Below are positions 43,573 to 51,119 of a DNA stretch of 64,000 nt, piece by piece. The notes under the pieces were generated by a model that was not told where the DNA came from, made no database searches, and worked only from the letters and a program-made list of their open reading frames with translations. Numbering within the stretch: position 1 is the stretch's first letter; the number at the start of each line of letters is the position of its first letter. Position numbers and translations under genes: made by a program. The DNA is from Cytophagales bacterium (GTDB taxonomy: Bacteria > Bacteroidota > Bacteroidia > Cytophagales > Cyclobacteriaceae), in assembly GCA_017303795.1 (NCBI GenBank), contig JAFLBR010000011.1:30166-94165 (forward strand), read 5' to 3'.

Positions 43573-44844
43573 TTACCTTATTAAGGCATTCTTAAAAATC
43601 TCCACAAACCGAAAAACATCTTCAAAAGTATTATACAGCGGCACGGGCGCAACACGAATCACATTAGGTTCGCGCCAGTCGGCAATTACACCCGCTTTGG
43701 TTAACGCATCAAAAACTTTTTTGCCTTTCTGTTTCATAAAAATAGAAAGCTGGCAACCGCGCGCGCGTTTGTCTGAAGGAGTGAGGATTGCAAATTTTTC
43801 TTCAGCTGCATCAATCTGGCTGAGCAGGTATTTCAGATAACCGGTTAACAACAAACTTTTAGCGTGAAGATTTTTTAATCCGGCTTGTTGAAATATTTCT
43901 AATGAAGCCAACAAGGCAGCGGCCGGTAGTACCGGATGATTTGATAATTGCCAACTATCAATTCCAGCCATAGCTATAAAACCTTTCTTCATTTGAAACC
44001 GATCTTTTTCATGATGCCCCCACCAGCCAGCAAAGCGAGGTAAAGACGCATCGTTCGCGAACCGTTCGTGTACAAAGGCCCCGGCTATGGCACCGGGCCC
44101 GGCATTCAGATATTTATAACTGCACCATACGGCAAAGTCAACATTATCTTTATGCAGATTCAGTTTCACGTTGCCAATGGCATGTGCTAAATCAAATCCC
44201 ACATACGCTCCGGCTGCGTGTGCGGCTTGAGTAATTTTTTTTATATCGAAAAACTGACCGGTGTAATATTGAACGCCACCGAAGATAATCAGTGCCAACT
44301 CATCTTTATGTTTTTCAATAGTGGCCAGAATATCTTCTGTGCGTAAGGTGTGTTCACCCTCGCGAGGTTTTATTTCTACTAAAGTCTTATTGGGATCGAG
44401 TTTGTGATATTTTATCTGCGATTCAAATGCATATTGATCGGAAGAAAATGCACCGGCTTCGGTAATAATCTTAAATCGTTTTTTTGTGGGGCGATAAAAT
44501 GAAACCATCAGCAAATGCAGATTCACCGTAAGGTGATTCATGGCTACTACTTCGGTAGATTTTGCTCCCGTAAGTAAGGCTAATCCTTTCTTCGTGAATT
44601 TATGATAATACAACCACGGCCGTTTTGCATGCACGTGACCTTCTACACCCAATGCAGCCCAATCGTTTAATTCTTCGCTAATAAAATTCTTAGTGGTTTT
44701 AGGTTGAAGCCCCAATGAATTTCCAGTAAAGTAAATGGCGGTTTTGCCTTTTACTTTTGGGAGATGAAATAACGTTCGGAAATTTTTTAAGGGATCGATG
44801 CGATCAAGTTTGCGGGCAAAGGCAAGCGTGGTTTCAAATTGCAT
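43573..44844 (-). CDS. kynU: Kynureninase
   Basis: The 423-residue fold-type I PLP enzyme hydrolyses kynurenine or 3-hydroxykynurenine to anthranilate or 3-hydroxyanthranilate plus alanine. Family features are YFTGNSLGLQPK, HLTVNLHLLMVSF, VGFDLAHAIGNVKLNL (Asp218, His221) and WCSYKYLNAGPGAIAGAF with the PLP lysine Lys244, then RFAGWWGHHEKDRFQM. The length is normal. It follows the methyltransferase gene by 21 bases and precedes kmo, so it belongs to the minus-strand kynurenine operon. With Kmo and HaaO it would yield ring-opened 3-hydroxyanthranilate. Confidence 0.97.
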   Translation of the reverse strand: MQFETTLAFARKLDRIDPLKNFRTLFHLPKVKGKTAIYFTGNSLGLQPKTTKNFISEELNDWAALGVEGHVHAKRPWLYYHKFTKKGLALLTGAKSTEVVAMNHLTVNLHLLMVSFYRPTKKRFKIITEAGAFSSDQYAFESQIKYHKLDPNKTLVEIKPREGEHTLRTEDILATIEKHKDELALIIFGGVQYYTGQFFDIKKITQAAHAAGAYVGFDLAHAIGNVKLNLHKDNVDFAVWCSYKYLNAGPGAIAGAFVHERFANDASLPRFAGWWGHHEKDRFQMKKGFIAMAGIDSWQLSNHPVLPAAALLASLEIFQQAGLKNLHAKSLLLTGYLKYLLSQIDAAEEKFAILTPSDKRARGCQLSIFMKQKGKKVFDALTKAGVIADWREPNVIRVAPVPLYNTFEDVFRFVEIFKNALIR

Positions 44845-44865
44845 GTCGGAAAATTAAGCTATTGT

Positions 44866-45354
44866 TCAGAACAACGAAAGTTGTTTTAACACCGCACCTT
44901 CATGTTCCAACAGCCACTGTTTGTTTTCAAGACCACCCCCATAGCCGGTTAGGTTTCCATTTTTGCCAATTACCCGATGGCAAGGTACTACAATGGCAAT
45001 CGGGTTTTGTCCATTGGCAAGACCCACGGCCCGAATGGATTTAATATCGCCTATGCGAACGGCAAGTTCCTCATACGAGATGGTTGTTCCGTAAGGAATA
45101 TTAATCAACTCGCGCCAAACTTTGTTTTGAAATTCCGTTCCGCGAAAACCAAGATTGAACGTAAAGAACTTGCGACCTTTTAAAAAGTATTCGTCTAACT
45201 CAAGTAAGCATTGTTCAATGGCGGGAGTTAAGTTTTCGGCCCCACAGGCTTCTTTCCAAAAACCAATGCGGGTAATGCTGTCGCCTTCTGATTCAATTAT
45301 CAAATTACCAACGTGCTGATGTTGATAATAGGCTATTCCTTTTTGGGTACTCAT
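44866..45354 (-). CDS. ogt: Methylated-DNA-[protein]-cysteine S-methyltransferase
   Basis: This repair protein takes methyl groups from O6-alkylguanine in DNA onto a cysteine. The active site is PIAIVVPCHRVIGKNGNLTG with the acceptor Cys in PCHRV; FQNKVWRELINIPYGTTISY and RAVGLANGQN complete the DNA-binding and active-site region. It is a single domain of 162 residues without an Ada activator part. A start at ATG 45378 is possible, but the extra MATANFKK would be encoded by the adjacent 7-base repeat, so 45354 (MSTQKG) is preferred. Its place between haaO and kynU is odd for a DNA-repair gene; cotranscription seems likely from the 21-base gap. Confidence 0.92.
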   Translation of the reverse strand: MSTQKGIAYYQHQHVGNLIIESEGDSITRIGFWKEACGAENLTPAIEQCLLELDEYFLKGRKFFTFNLGFRGTEFQNKVWRELINIPYGTTISYEELAVRIGDIKSIRAVGLANGQNPIAIVVPCHRVIGKNGNLTGYGGGLENKQWLLEHEGAVLKQLSLF

Positions 45355-45360
45355 TTTTTT

Positions 45361-45421
45361 GAAGTTGGCAGTAGCCATGTGGTATTTTTTAGCGGTACTG
45401 CTTACTGGTTACTGCCTACTT
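45361..45421. repeat. 7-base-periodic repeat between haaO and ogt
   Basis: Units in step of seven include AGTTGGC, AGTAGCC (45363-45376), then after a short interruption GGTACTG, CTTACTG, GTTACTG, CCTACTT (45394-45421). The words are variants of a TTACTGG-like heptamer also seen inside kmo. It lies just upstream of the ogt start on the minus strand. Confidence 0.6.
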
Positions 45422-45427
45422 TTACTA

Positions 45428-45958
45428 CTAAACAAACCGTGGGTCAGTCTCCATCACCGTACCACATTTTTTACAAGTGCGTAATTCCTTCGAACCATAA
45501 AAATCGCGGAAACGCGGTAAAAAATCTTTCTCAATATTTTCTAAATGGAATTTATACTCGTGTAGTTTGTTGTTGCAGTTATCGCAATACCAGATCAACC
45601 GGTCTTCAAAAGTTGGGTCTTCACGTTTGCATTCAATTACCAATCCAACGGTATTGGCCGGCCGCTCAGGCCGATGGGGCGTGTTGGCCGGTAACAAAAA
45701 CATTTCGCCTTCTTTAATCGGAATATCAACGGCCTGGCCATCTTCCTGAATGCGCACGTTAATGTTTCCCTCTAATTGATAAAATAATTCTTCCGTTTGG
45801 TTAAAGTGATAATCTTTGCGTGCGTTCGGCCCACCTACAATCATTACAATGTAATCGCCTGCAGCGGCATACAAATTTTTGTTTCCCACAGGTGGCTTTA
45901 GCAGATCACGATTTTCAGTAATCCATTGCTTTAGATTGAAAGGTTTACGAATGGCCAT
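45428..45958 (-). CDS. haaO: 3-Hydroxyanthranilate 3,4-dioxygenase
   Basis: The 176-residue cupin-fold ring-opening dioxygenase converts 3-hydroxyanthranilate to 2-amino-3-carboxymuconate semialdehyde. The iron site is visible in KDYHFNQTEELFYQLEG (His, Glu) and TPHRPERPANTVGLVIE (His). The C-terminal CDNCNNKLHEYKFH...CKKCGTVM is the second, rubredoxin-like metal site present in bacterial HaaO. The gene leads the minus-strand operon haaO-ogt-kynU-kmo. It starts 60 bases from the divergent SDR gene, so both may share a control region. The product either cyclises to quinolinate for NAD or is decarboxylated and oxidised. Confidence 0.96.
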   Translation of the reverse strand: MAIRKPFNLKQWITENRDLLKPPVGNKNLYAAAGDYIVMIVGGPNARKDYHFNQTEELFYQLEGNINVRIQEDGQAVDIPIKEGEMFLLPANTPHRPERPANTVGLVIECKREDPTFEDRLIWYCDNCNNKLHEYKFHLENIEKDFLPRFRDFYGSKELRTCKKCGTVMETDPRFV

Positions 45959-45977
45959 ACATAAGTTGATTAAGATG

Positions 45978-45985
45978 AAAAGTTA
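45978..45985 (-). promoter_or_regulatory. Possible promoter box of the kynurenine operon
   Basis: TAACTTTT on the minus strand matches TAnnTTTG in seven of eight positions, 19 bases upstream of the haaO ATG in the divergent 60-base gap. It is the only such match there. Weak evidence. Confidence 0.3.
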
Positions 45986-46018
45986 AGGTTCTTTTGTGGT
46001 TACTAAAAGTGCAATTTT

Positions 46019-46804
46019 ATGAATCTGAATCTGGAAGGCAAAAATGCTTTGGTCTGCGGCAGCACACAGGGCATTGGTAAAGCTTCGGCTATTGAATTAG
46101 CGGCTATGGGCGCTACGGTTATACTAGTGGCCCGCAACGAAGAAGTTTTACAGACTGCCCTCAAAGAACTTTCTAACCACGCCAATCAAAAACATACGTA
46201 TCTGGTTGCTGATTTTTCGCTGCCCGATCAGGTTAAGACTGTGATTCAGAATTTTGTTAGCGGTAAGCAAATTCATGTGTTAATCAATAATACTGGTGGT
46301 CCGCCAGCCGGGCTGGCAATAGATGCTGCACCCGAACAATTTATAGCTGCATTCAATAGTCATTTAATCTGCAACCAGATTTTAACGCAGGCCGTTGTGC
46401 CGGGCATGAAGCACGCAGGCTATGGCCGGATAATAAATATTATTTCTACATCCGTTAAAATTCCGCTTCGGGGTTTAGGTGTATCCAACACCATTCGTGG
46501 CGCGGTGGCAAATTGGTCTAAAACATTATCGGTAGAACTTGCTCCTTTTGGAATTACGGTAAACAACGTGTTGCCGGGAACAACCATGACGGGCCGCCTG
46601 GATTCACTGATTAAAAGCAAAGCCGAGAAAGCGGGCAAAACCTATGAGGAGATAAAACAGGAAATGATAGCCGAAGTACCGGCTGCAAGAATTTCAGAGC
46701 CACACGAAGTAGCGGCTGCGGTTGCGTTTCTGGCAAGCCCGGCAGCGGGTTACATTAACGGAATCAACCTTCCCGTTGATGGTGGTCGCACCGGAAGTTT
46801 GTAA
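46019..46804 (+). CDS. SDR-family protein lacking the catalytic Tyr and Lys
   Basis: The 261-residue Rossmann protein has the nucleotide motif CGSTQGIGKASA at 13-24, INNTGGPP at 89-96 and a conserved C-terminus (YINGINLPVDGGRTGSL). The active site departs from the family: Ser143 is present, but YxxxK is replaced by SNTIR, with Ser156 in the Tyr position and Arg160 in the Lys position. The glycine-rich loop is also changed to NTGGPP. It may be a reductase using another mechanism or a non-redox enzyme. It is divergent from haaO; location suggests a step in tryptophan or 2-aminomuconate metabolism, which is inference. Standard FabG activity seems unlikely. Confidence 0.8.
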   Translation: MNLNLEGKNALVCGSTQGIGKASAIELAAMGATVILVARNEEVLQTALKELSNHANQKHTYLVADFSLPDQVKTVIQNFVSGKQIHVLINNTGGPPAGLAIDAAPEQFIAAFNSHLICNQILTQAVVPGMKHAGYGRIINIISTSVKIPLRGLGVSNTIRGAVANWSKTLSVELAPFGITVNNVLPGTTMTGRLDSLIKSKAEKAGKTYEEIKQEMIAEVPAARISEPHEVAAAVAFLASPAAGYINGINLPVDGGRTGSL

Positions 46805-46815
46805 TTTGCACGTAC

Positions 46816-48894
46816 ATGAAGTTGTTGGCTTGGCTTTTATTCATTTCTGTAGCGGTGCAGGCGCAACCACCTGTTTTGCTGCGCGAAGATTTTTCTTCGA
46901 ATAAAGATGGACTCTGGTGGACAGGCAAAGGCGATAACTACATGATTAGCATGGAGCGTGGTAAATACATTCTTACCACTGTTCAAAAAGATAAAGGCCG
47001 CTTTATAACCATCAGTCCGTATATCGACAGTAAGAAAGACTTTACGATGGAGGCCACTTTTGTTCAAAAGTCAGGTACCGATAATCATGGTTATGGTTTT
47101 TTGTGGGGCGATAACGCAAATGGTAAGAATCATAGTTTTACAGTAACAACTACGGGTTATTTTCAAGTAATGAGCCCTGAGGAGAAACCAAAACTCAACG
47201 AATGGATTGTTACCGATAAAGTGAAGCCACTCGGCCAGGAAAATTTACTAAAGATAGAACAACGAAAATCGCGCTTATATTTTTTTATCAATAATCAACA
47301 AGTGCTGGAAACAGAAGCGCTGCCACTTTACGGAACCCGACTTGGGTTTATTACCTACACCAATATGGTGTTGGAAGTGGATAACTTTGTATTGCGCCAC
47401 GATTTGAAAATTAATCTGCCGCCCAATCTGGCCACTGGTTTGGTGAAAGAAAATCTGGGGCCACAGGTAAACTCACCGTACGATGACCTCGGGCCAATTA
47501 TTACTGCCGATGGGCGTACAATTTATTTTGGTCGTGAAAACTCACCAGAAAATATTGGCGGTAAAACTGATGGCGAAGACATTTACATCACCACCAGCAC
47601 CGATGGTGTTACCTGGAGTAAAAGTAAAAACCTTGGCCCACCCATTAACAATGCCGAGACTAACAACATGGCGGCCGTAAGTGCCGATAACAACATGTTG
47701 ATATTTTGTAAGTCGGATGGATTTCAAATCCGTAAACGCACCAAAGCTGGTTGGTCTGAACCTGAATACCTGAATGTGCGATTTAAGAATGAAGCCAAAA
47801 CAATGGAGGCTAATTTATCTTCGGATGGTAAAGCCATAGTGTTTACTTCCAAGCTTGCGCAGAATTTGTTTTACAGTACTGACAATGAGTTGAGTGAGAA
47901 AGATGTTTATGTAACACTTCAAGACGAGAAAGGAAACTGGGGCGCTCCAATCAATCTGGGCAAACAGATTAACACAAGTGGAGATGAACTTTCTCCTTTT
48001 TTGGCGGCCGATGGTCGCACATTATATTTTGCCACGAATGGTCGCCCCGGCTATGGCAGCTACGATATTTTTATGAGTAAGCGCACGGGCAACTCATGGA
48101 CTGATTGGACAGAGCCCGTAAACCTGGGGCCGGAAATAAACACCAATAGTTTTGATGCTTACTATACGCTTTCGGCTGCAGCCGATTATGCTATTATGGT
48201 AAGCGATCGAAATTCTATTGGTGCTTCCGATCTGGTGCGCATAAAATTACCCGAAGCCATAAAGCCCGATCCGGTTGTATTATTAATGGGCCGCACACTC
48301 AATGCAAAAACTAAACAACCTGTAAGTGCCGATATTTTTTTCGAAGACTTAACGGTTCGCAAAGAAGTAGGCGAAGCTATCTCCGACCCCAACACCGGTT
48401 CTTATCGTATTACACTTACCAAAGGGAAAAACTATGGCATCCGGGCCGAGGCAAAGGGCTACCTTTCGGTGAATGAAAATTTTGAATTGGCATCCGTTAC
48501 TGAATACAAAGAGATAAACAAAGACTTGTTGCTAATGCCAATTATAGTTGGCGAAAGCATAATGCTCAATAATCTTTTTTTTGAGCAAGGCCGGCCGGCA
48601 CTTAAATCACAATCTTTTCCAGAGCTTGATCGATTGGTGGAAATTATGCAGGAGAATCCCACTATAAAAATTGAATTGGGTGGCCATACCGATAACGTAG
48701 GGAATAAAGATGCACTGAAAACACTTTCAGAAAATCGGGTAAAGGCGGTGAAAGAATATCTTGTATCGAAAGGAATAAACAAAGATCGCATAACCGGAAA
48801 AGGCTATGGCGGCACTGTGCCGGTTGTACCCAATACCACCGAAGCCAATCGCCAGCGCAACCGCAGGGTTGAGTTTAAAATTGTGAAAAAGTAA
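46816..48894 (+). CDS. OmpA-family protein with PD40 repeats (paralogue 1)
   Basis: The 692-residue protein has a signal peptide (MKLLAWLLFISVAVQAQ). A lectin/DUF1080-like sandwich at about 25-200 follows, then WD40-like PD40 beta-propeller repeats at about 220-480 (ADGRTIYFGRENSPE, SADNNMLIFCKSDG, AADGRTLYFATNGRPGYGSYDIFMSK). A carboxypeptidase-regulatory domain comes next, and an OmpA-like peptidoglycan-binding domain at about 575-692 (GGHTDNVGNKDALKTLSENR, NRQRNRRVEFKI). It should bind peptidoglycan from the periplasm or outer membrane. A paralogue of identical length follows 85 bases downstream. Its start is 11 bases after the SDR gene. Confidence 0.92.
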   Translation: MKLLAWLLFISVAVQAQPPVLLREDFSSNKDGLWWTGKGDNYMISMERGKYILTTVQKDKGRFITISPYIDSKKDFTMEATFVQKSGTDNHGYGFLWGDNANGKNHSFTVTTTGYFQVMSPEEKPKLNEWIVTDKVKPLGQENLLKIEQRKSRLYFFINNQQVLETEALPLYGTRLGFITYTNMVLEVDNFVLRHDLKINLPPNLATGLVKENLGPQVNSPYDDLGPIITADGRTIYFGRENSPENIGGKTDGEDIYITTSTDGVTWSKSKNLGPPINNAETNNMAAVSADNNMLIFCKSDGFQIRKRTKAGWSEPEYLNVRFKNEAKTMEANLSSDGKAIVFTSKLAQNLFYSTDNELSEKDVYVTLQDEKGNWGAPINLGKQINTSGDELSPFLAADGRTLYFATNGRPGYGSYDIFMSKRTGNSWTDWTEPVNLGPEINTNSFDAYYTLSAAADYAIMVSDRNSIGASDLVRIKLPEAIKPDPVVLLMGRTLNAKTKQPVSADIFFEDLTVRKEVGEAISDPNTGSYRITLTKGKNYGIRAEAKGYLSVNENFELASVTEYKEINKDLLLMPIIVGESIMLNNLFFEQGRPALKSQSFPELDRLVEIMQENPTIKIELGGHTDNVGNKDALKTLSENRVKAVKEYLVSKGINKDRITGKGYGGTVPVVPNTTEANRQRNRRVEFKIVKK

Positions 48895-48913
48895 TCCGTA
48901 CCAGTACGCAATT

Positions 48914-48941
48914 GGAAATACCTTCCGGCAGGTATTTTTCT
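48914..48941 (+). terminator. Hairpin terminator between the two OmpA paralogues
   Basis: The stem AAATACCT (48916-48923) / AGGTATTT (48930-48937) with loop TCCGGC, followed by a short T run ending in TTC. It lies 19 bases after the first OmpA-family stop codon. The U tract is short, so termination may be partial. Confidence 0.7.
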
Positions 48942-48979
48942 TTAAGTTTAGCCATCGTTAATTTCGATTTAATTCATTT

Positions 48980-51058
48980 ATGATCAGGATCGCAGTTCTA
49001 CTTTTTCTTATTTCGGGTTATGCCTATGCCCAACCCGTATTTATCAACGAAAGTTTTTCAGACAACTACAGGGCGTGGCCACTGGGCAAAGGCGATAATT
49101 ACACGCTTACCATTGAAGGTGGGAAATACATTGTTAATACCACGCAAGAAGGGAAGGGTCGTGTAATCCGCATCTATCCCTACTTTGAAAAACGAAAAGA
49201 CTTTTCGATTGAAGCAACATTTGTTCAAAAGTCGGGTAGCGTTAATAATGGTATCGGGTTGGTGTGGGGTGAAAACCCAGCAGGCATTAATTATGAATTT
49301 CTGATTACGACCAATGGGTATTATAAAATACGAGGTGCTGAAAAAGCCAAAGAGAATGACGAATGGATTAAGTATAAAAACATAAAACCCTTAGGTGAAC
49401 CTAACCACTTACGCATAGTTCAAAAAAATGCTGTTTGGACGTATTACATCAATGGTAAAAAAGTAAAGGAGATTGACGTTCAGAAACTAAGCAGCAATGC
49501 CATAGGCTTTACCAACTATACCAACATGGTGCTGGAAGTAGATGATTTTATTTTCAAGCACGATGTAAAAATTAATCTTCCTGATAAGATGACTACAGGA
49601 TTAGTAAAAGAAAATCTGGGCAATCAGGTTAATACTGCTTATGGAGACATCTCGCCAAAGATAGCTACCGATGGCCGCACCATTTATTTCGCTGTACGTG
49701 ATGATCCGGCCACACAAACTAAGCCCGATGAAGAAACATCTGATATCTGGATCACCACATCGACTGATGGTTTAGTCTGGAAAAAAAGTTATAAGCTGGG
49801 TAGTGAGATTAATACCAGCAGAACCAATAACCTGGCCGCTATCAGTGCTGATAACAATATGATGTTGTTTTGTAAAACAGAAGGTTTTCAGGTTCGTAAA
49901 AAAACGGCAACCGGATGGTCTGAGCCTGAATGGTTGAACGTAAAATTTAAGAACGAAGCTAATCACATGGAAGGTGCACTTTCGGCCGATGGTAAAGCAA
50001 TTGTTTTTGCGGTTAAGCTTCCTGACAATGTGGAGTACAATGCACAACAAAAATCGGAGGACAAAGATGTGTATGTAACCGTGCAGGATAAAAATGGAGT
50101 TTGGTCTAAACCTATTAACCTAGGCAAGAAGATCAATACAGGAGTAAACGAACTCTCACCCTTTCTGGCTGCTGATGGGCGAACACTTTATTTTGCATCA
50201 GAAGGCCACCCCGGCTATGGCGGTGCCGATATTTTTATGAGCAAACGAAAAGGCAACAGTTGGACCGATTGGACTGAGCCCATAAATCTTGGCCCCGAAA
50301 TCAACACACCATCATTCGATGCATACTACACCATTCCGGCTTCAGCCGATTATGCGTACATGAGTAGTTCTGCTAACCAAACTGGCAAGGCCGACCTTGT
50401 ACGGATAAAACTTCCGCAAGCCATTAAACCCGATCCGGTGTTGTTGGTATTAGGTCACACACTAAATGCAAAAACAAAAGAACCCGTTAAGGCCGATATT
50501 ATTTTTGAAGATCTGGCTACCAAAGACGAAGCAGGCGAAGCTATCTCCGATCCGTCCACCGGTGCATATCGTATTACCTTGGCCGATGGTAAGCACTATG
50601 GAATTCGTGCCGAAGCAAAAGGTTTTCTTTCTGTAAACGAAAACATGGAGTTGGCGCCTATCACCGAATACACTGAAGTGAAGAAGGATTTATTTCTGAT
50701 GCCGATTGAAGAAGGTGAAAGTATTTTGTTAAACAACGTATTCTTTGAACAAGGTAAACCCATTCTCAAATCACAATCCTTTCCGGAGTTAGATCGGCTT
50801 GCGCAGATTCTGGAAGAGAACCCAACCATTAAAATTGAAATTCAGGGGCATACCGATAATGTGGGCAATAAACTGGCATTGCAGGAACTTTCAGAAAACC
50901 GGGTTATGGCTGTGCGCGAATACCTGATCAACAAAGGAATTAAGAAAGACAGAATTACCGGTAAAGGTTTTGGCCCCAACAAGCCCATTGCACCAAACGA
51001 TACCGAGGAAAACCGGCAACGTAATCGTAGAGTAGAGTTTCAGATTATGAAGAAGTAA
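48980..51058 (+). CDS. OmpA-family protein with PD40 repeats (paralogue 2)
   Basis: Also 692 residues and colinear with the previous gene: signal peptide ending in GYAYAQ, DUF1080-like domain, PD40 repeats (AADGRTLYFASEGHPGYGGADIFMSK), regulatory domain (GEAISDPSTGAYRITLADGKHYGIRAE) and OmpA domain (QGHTDNVGNKLALQELSENR, NRQRNRRVEFQIMKK). Identity is high in the propeller and OmpA parts and lower in the first 200 residues. This is a recent tandem duplication. A terminator and its own promoter region in the 85-base gap point to separate expression. Confidence 0.92.
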   Translation: MIRIAVLLFLISGYAYAQPVFINESFSDNYRAWPLGKGDNYTLTIEGGKYIVNTTQEGKGRVIRIYPYFEKRKDFSIEATFVQKSGSVNNGIGLVWGENPAGINYEFLITTNGYYKIRGAEKAKENDEWIKYKNIKPLGEPNHLRIVQKNAVWTYYINGKKVKEIDVQKLSSNAIGFTNYTNMVLEVDDFIFKHDVKINLPDKMTTGLVKENLGNQVNTAYGDISPKIATDGRTIYFAVRDDPATQTKPDEETSDIWITTSTDGLVWKKSYKLGSEINTSRTNNLAAISADNNMMLFCKTEGFQVRKKTATGWSEPEWLNVKFKNEANHMEGALSADGKAIVFAVKLPDNVEYNAQQKSEDKDVYVTVQDKNGVWSKPINLGKKINTGVNELSPFLAADGRTLYFASEGHPGYGGADIFMSKRKGNSWTDWTEPINLGPEINTPSFDAYYTIPASADYAYMSSSANQTGKADLVRIKLPQAIKPDPVLLVLGHTLNAKTKEPVKADIIFEDLATKDEAGEAISDPSTGAYRITLADGKHYGIRAEAKGFLSVNENMELAPITEYTEVKKDLFLMPIEEGESILLNNVFFEQGKPILKSQSFPELDRLAQILEENPTIKIEIQGHTDNVGNKLALQELSENRVMAVREYLINKGIKKDRITGKGFGPNKPIAPNDTEENRQRNRRVEFQIMKK

Positions 51059-51100
51059 CTGTTTATTAAAGACGCCAACATTCCATAACATCTGTTAACT

Positions 51101-51119
51101 TGAGCCACATTCTGGCTCA
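51101..51119 (+). promoter_or_regulatory. Inverted repeat overlapping the ALDH start codon
   Basis: TGAGCCA (51101-51107) and its exact complement TGGCTCA (51113-51119) flank a 5-base spacer. The second arm ends in the A of the ATG at 51119. It could be an operator half-site pair for a dimeric regulator at a near-leaderless start, or an RNA hairpin that hides the start codon. Confidence 0.5.
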
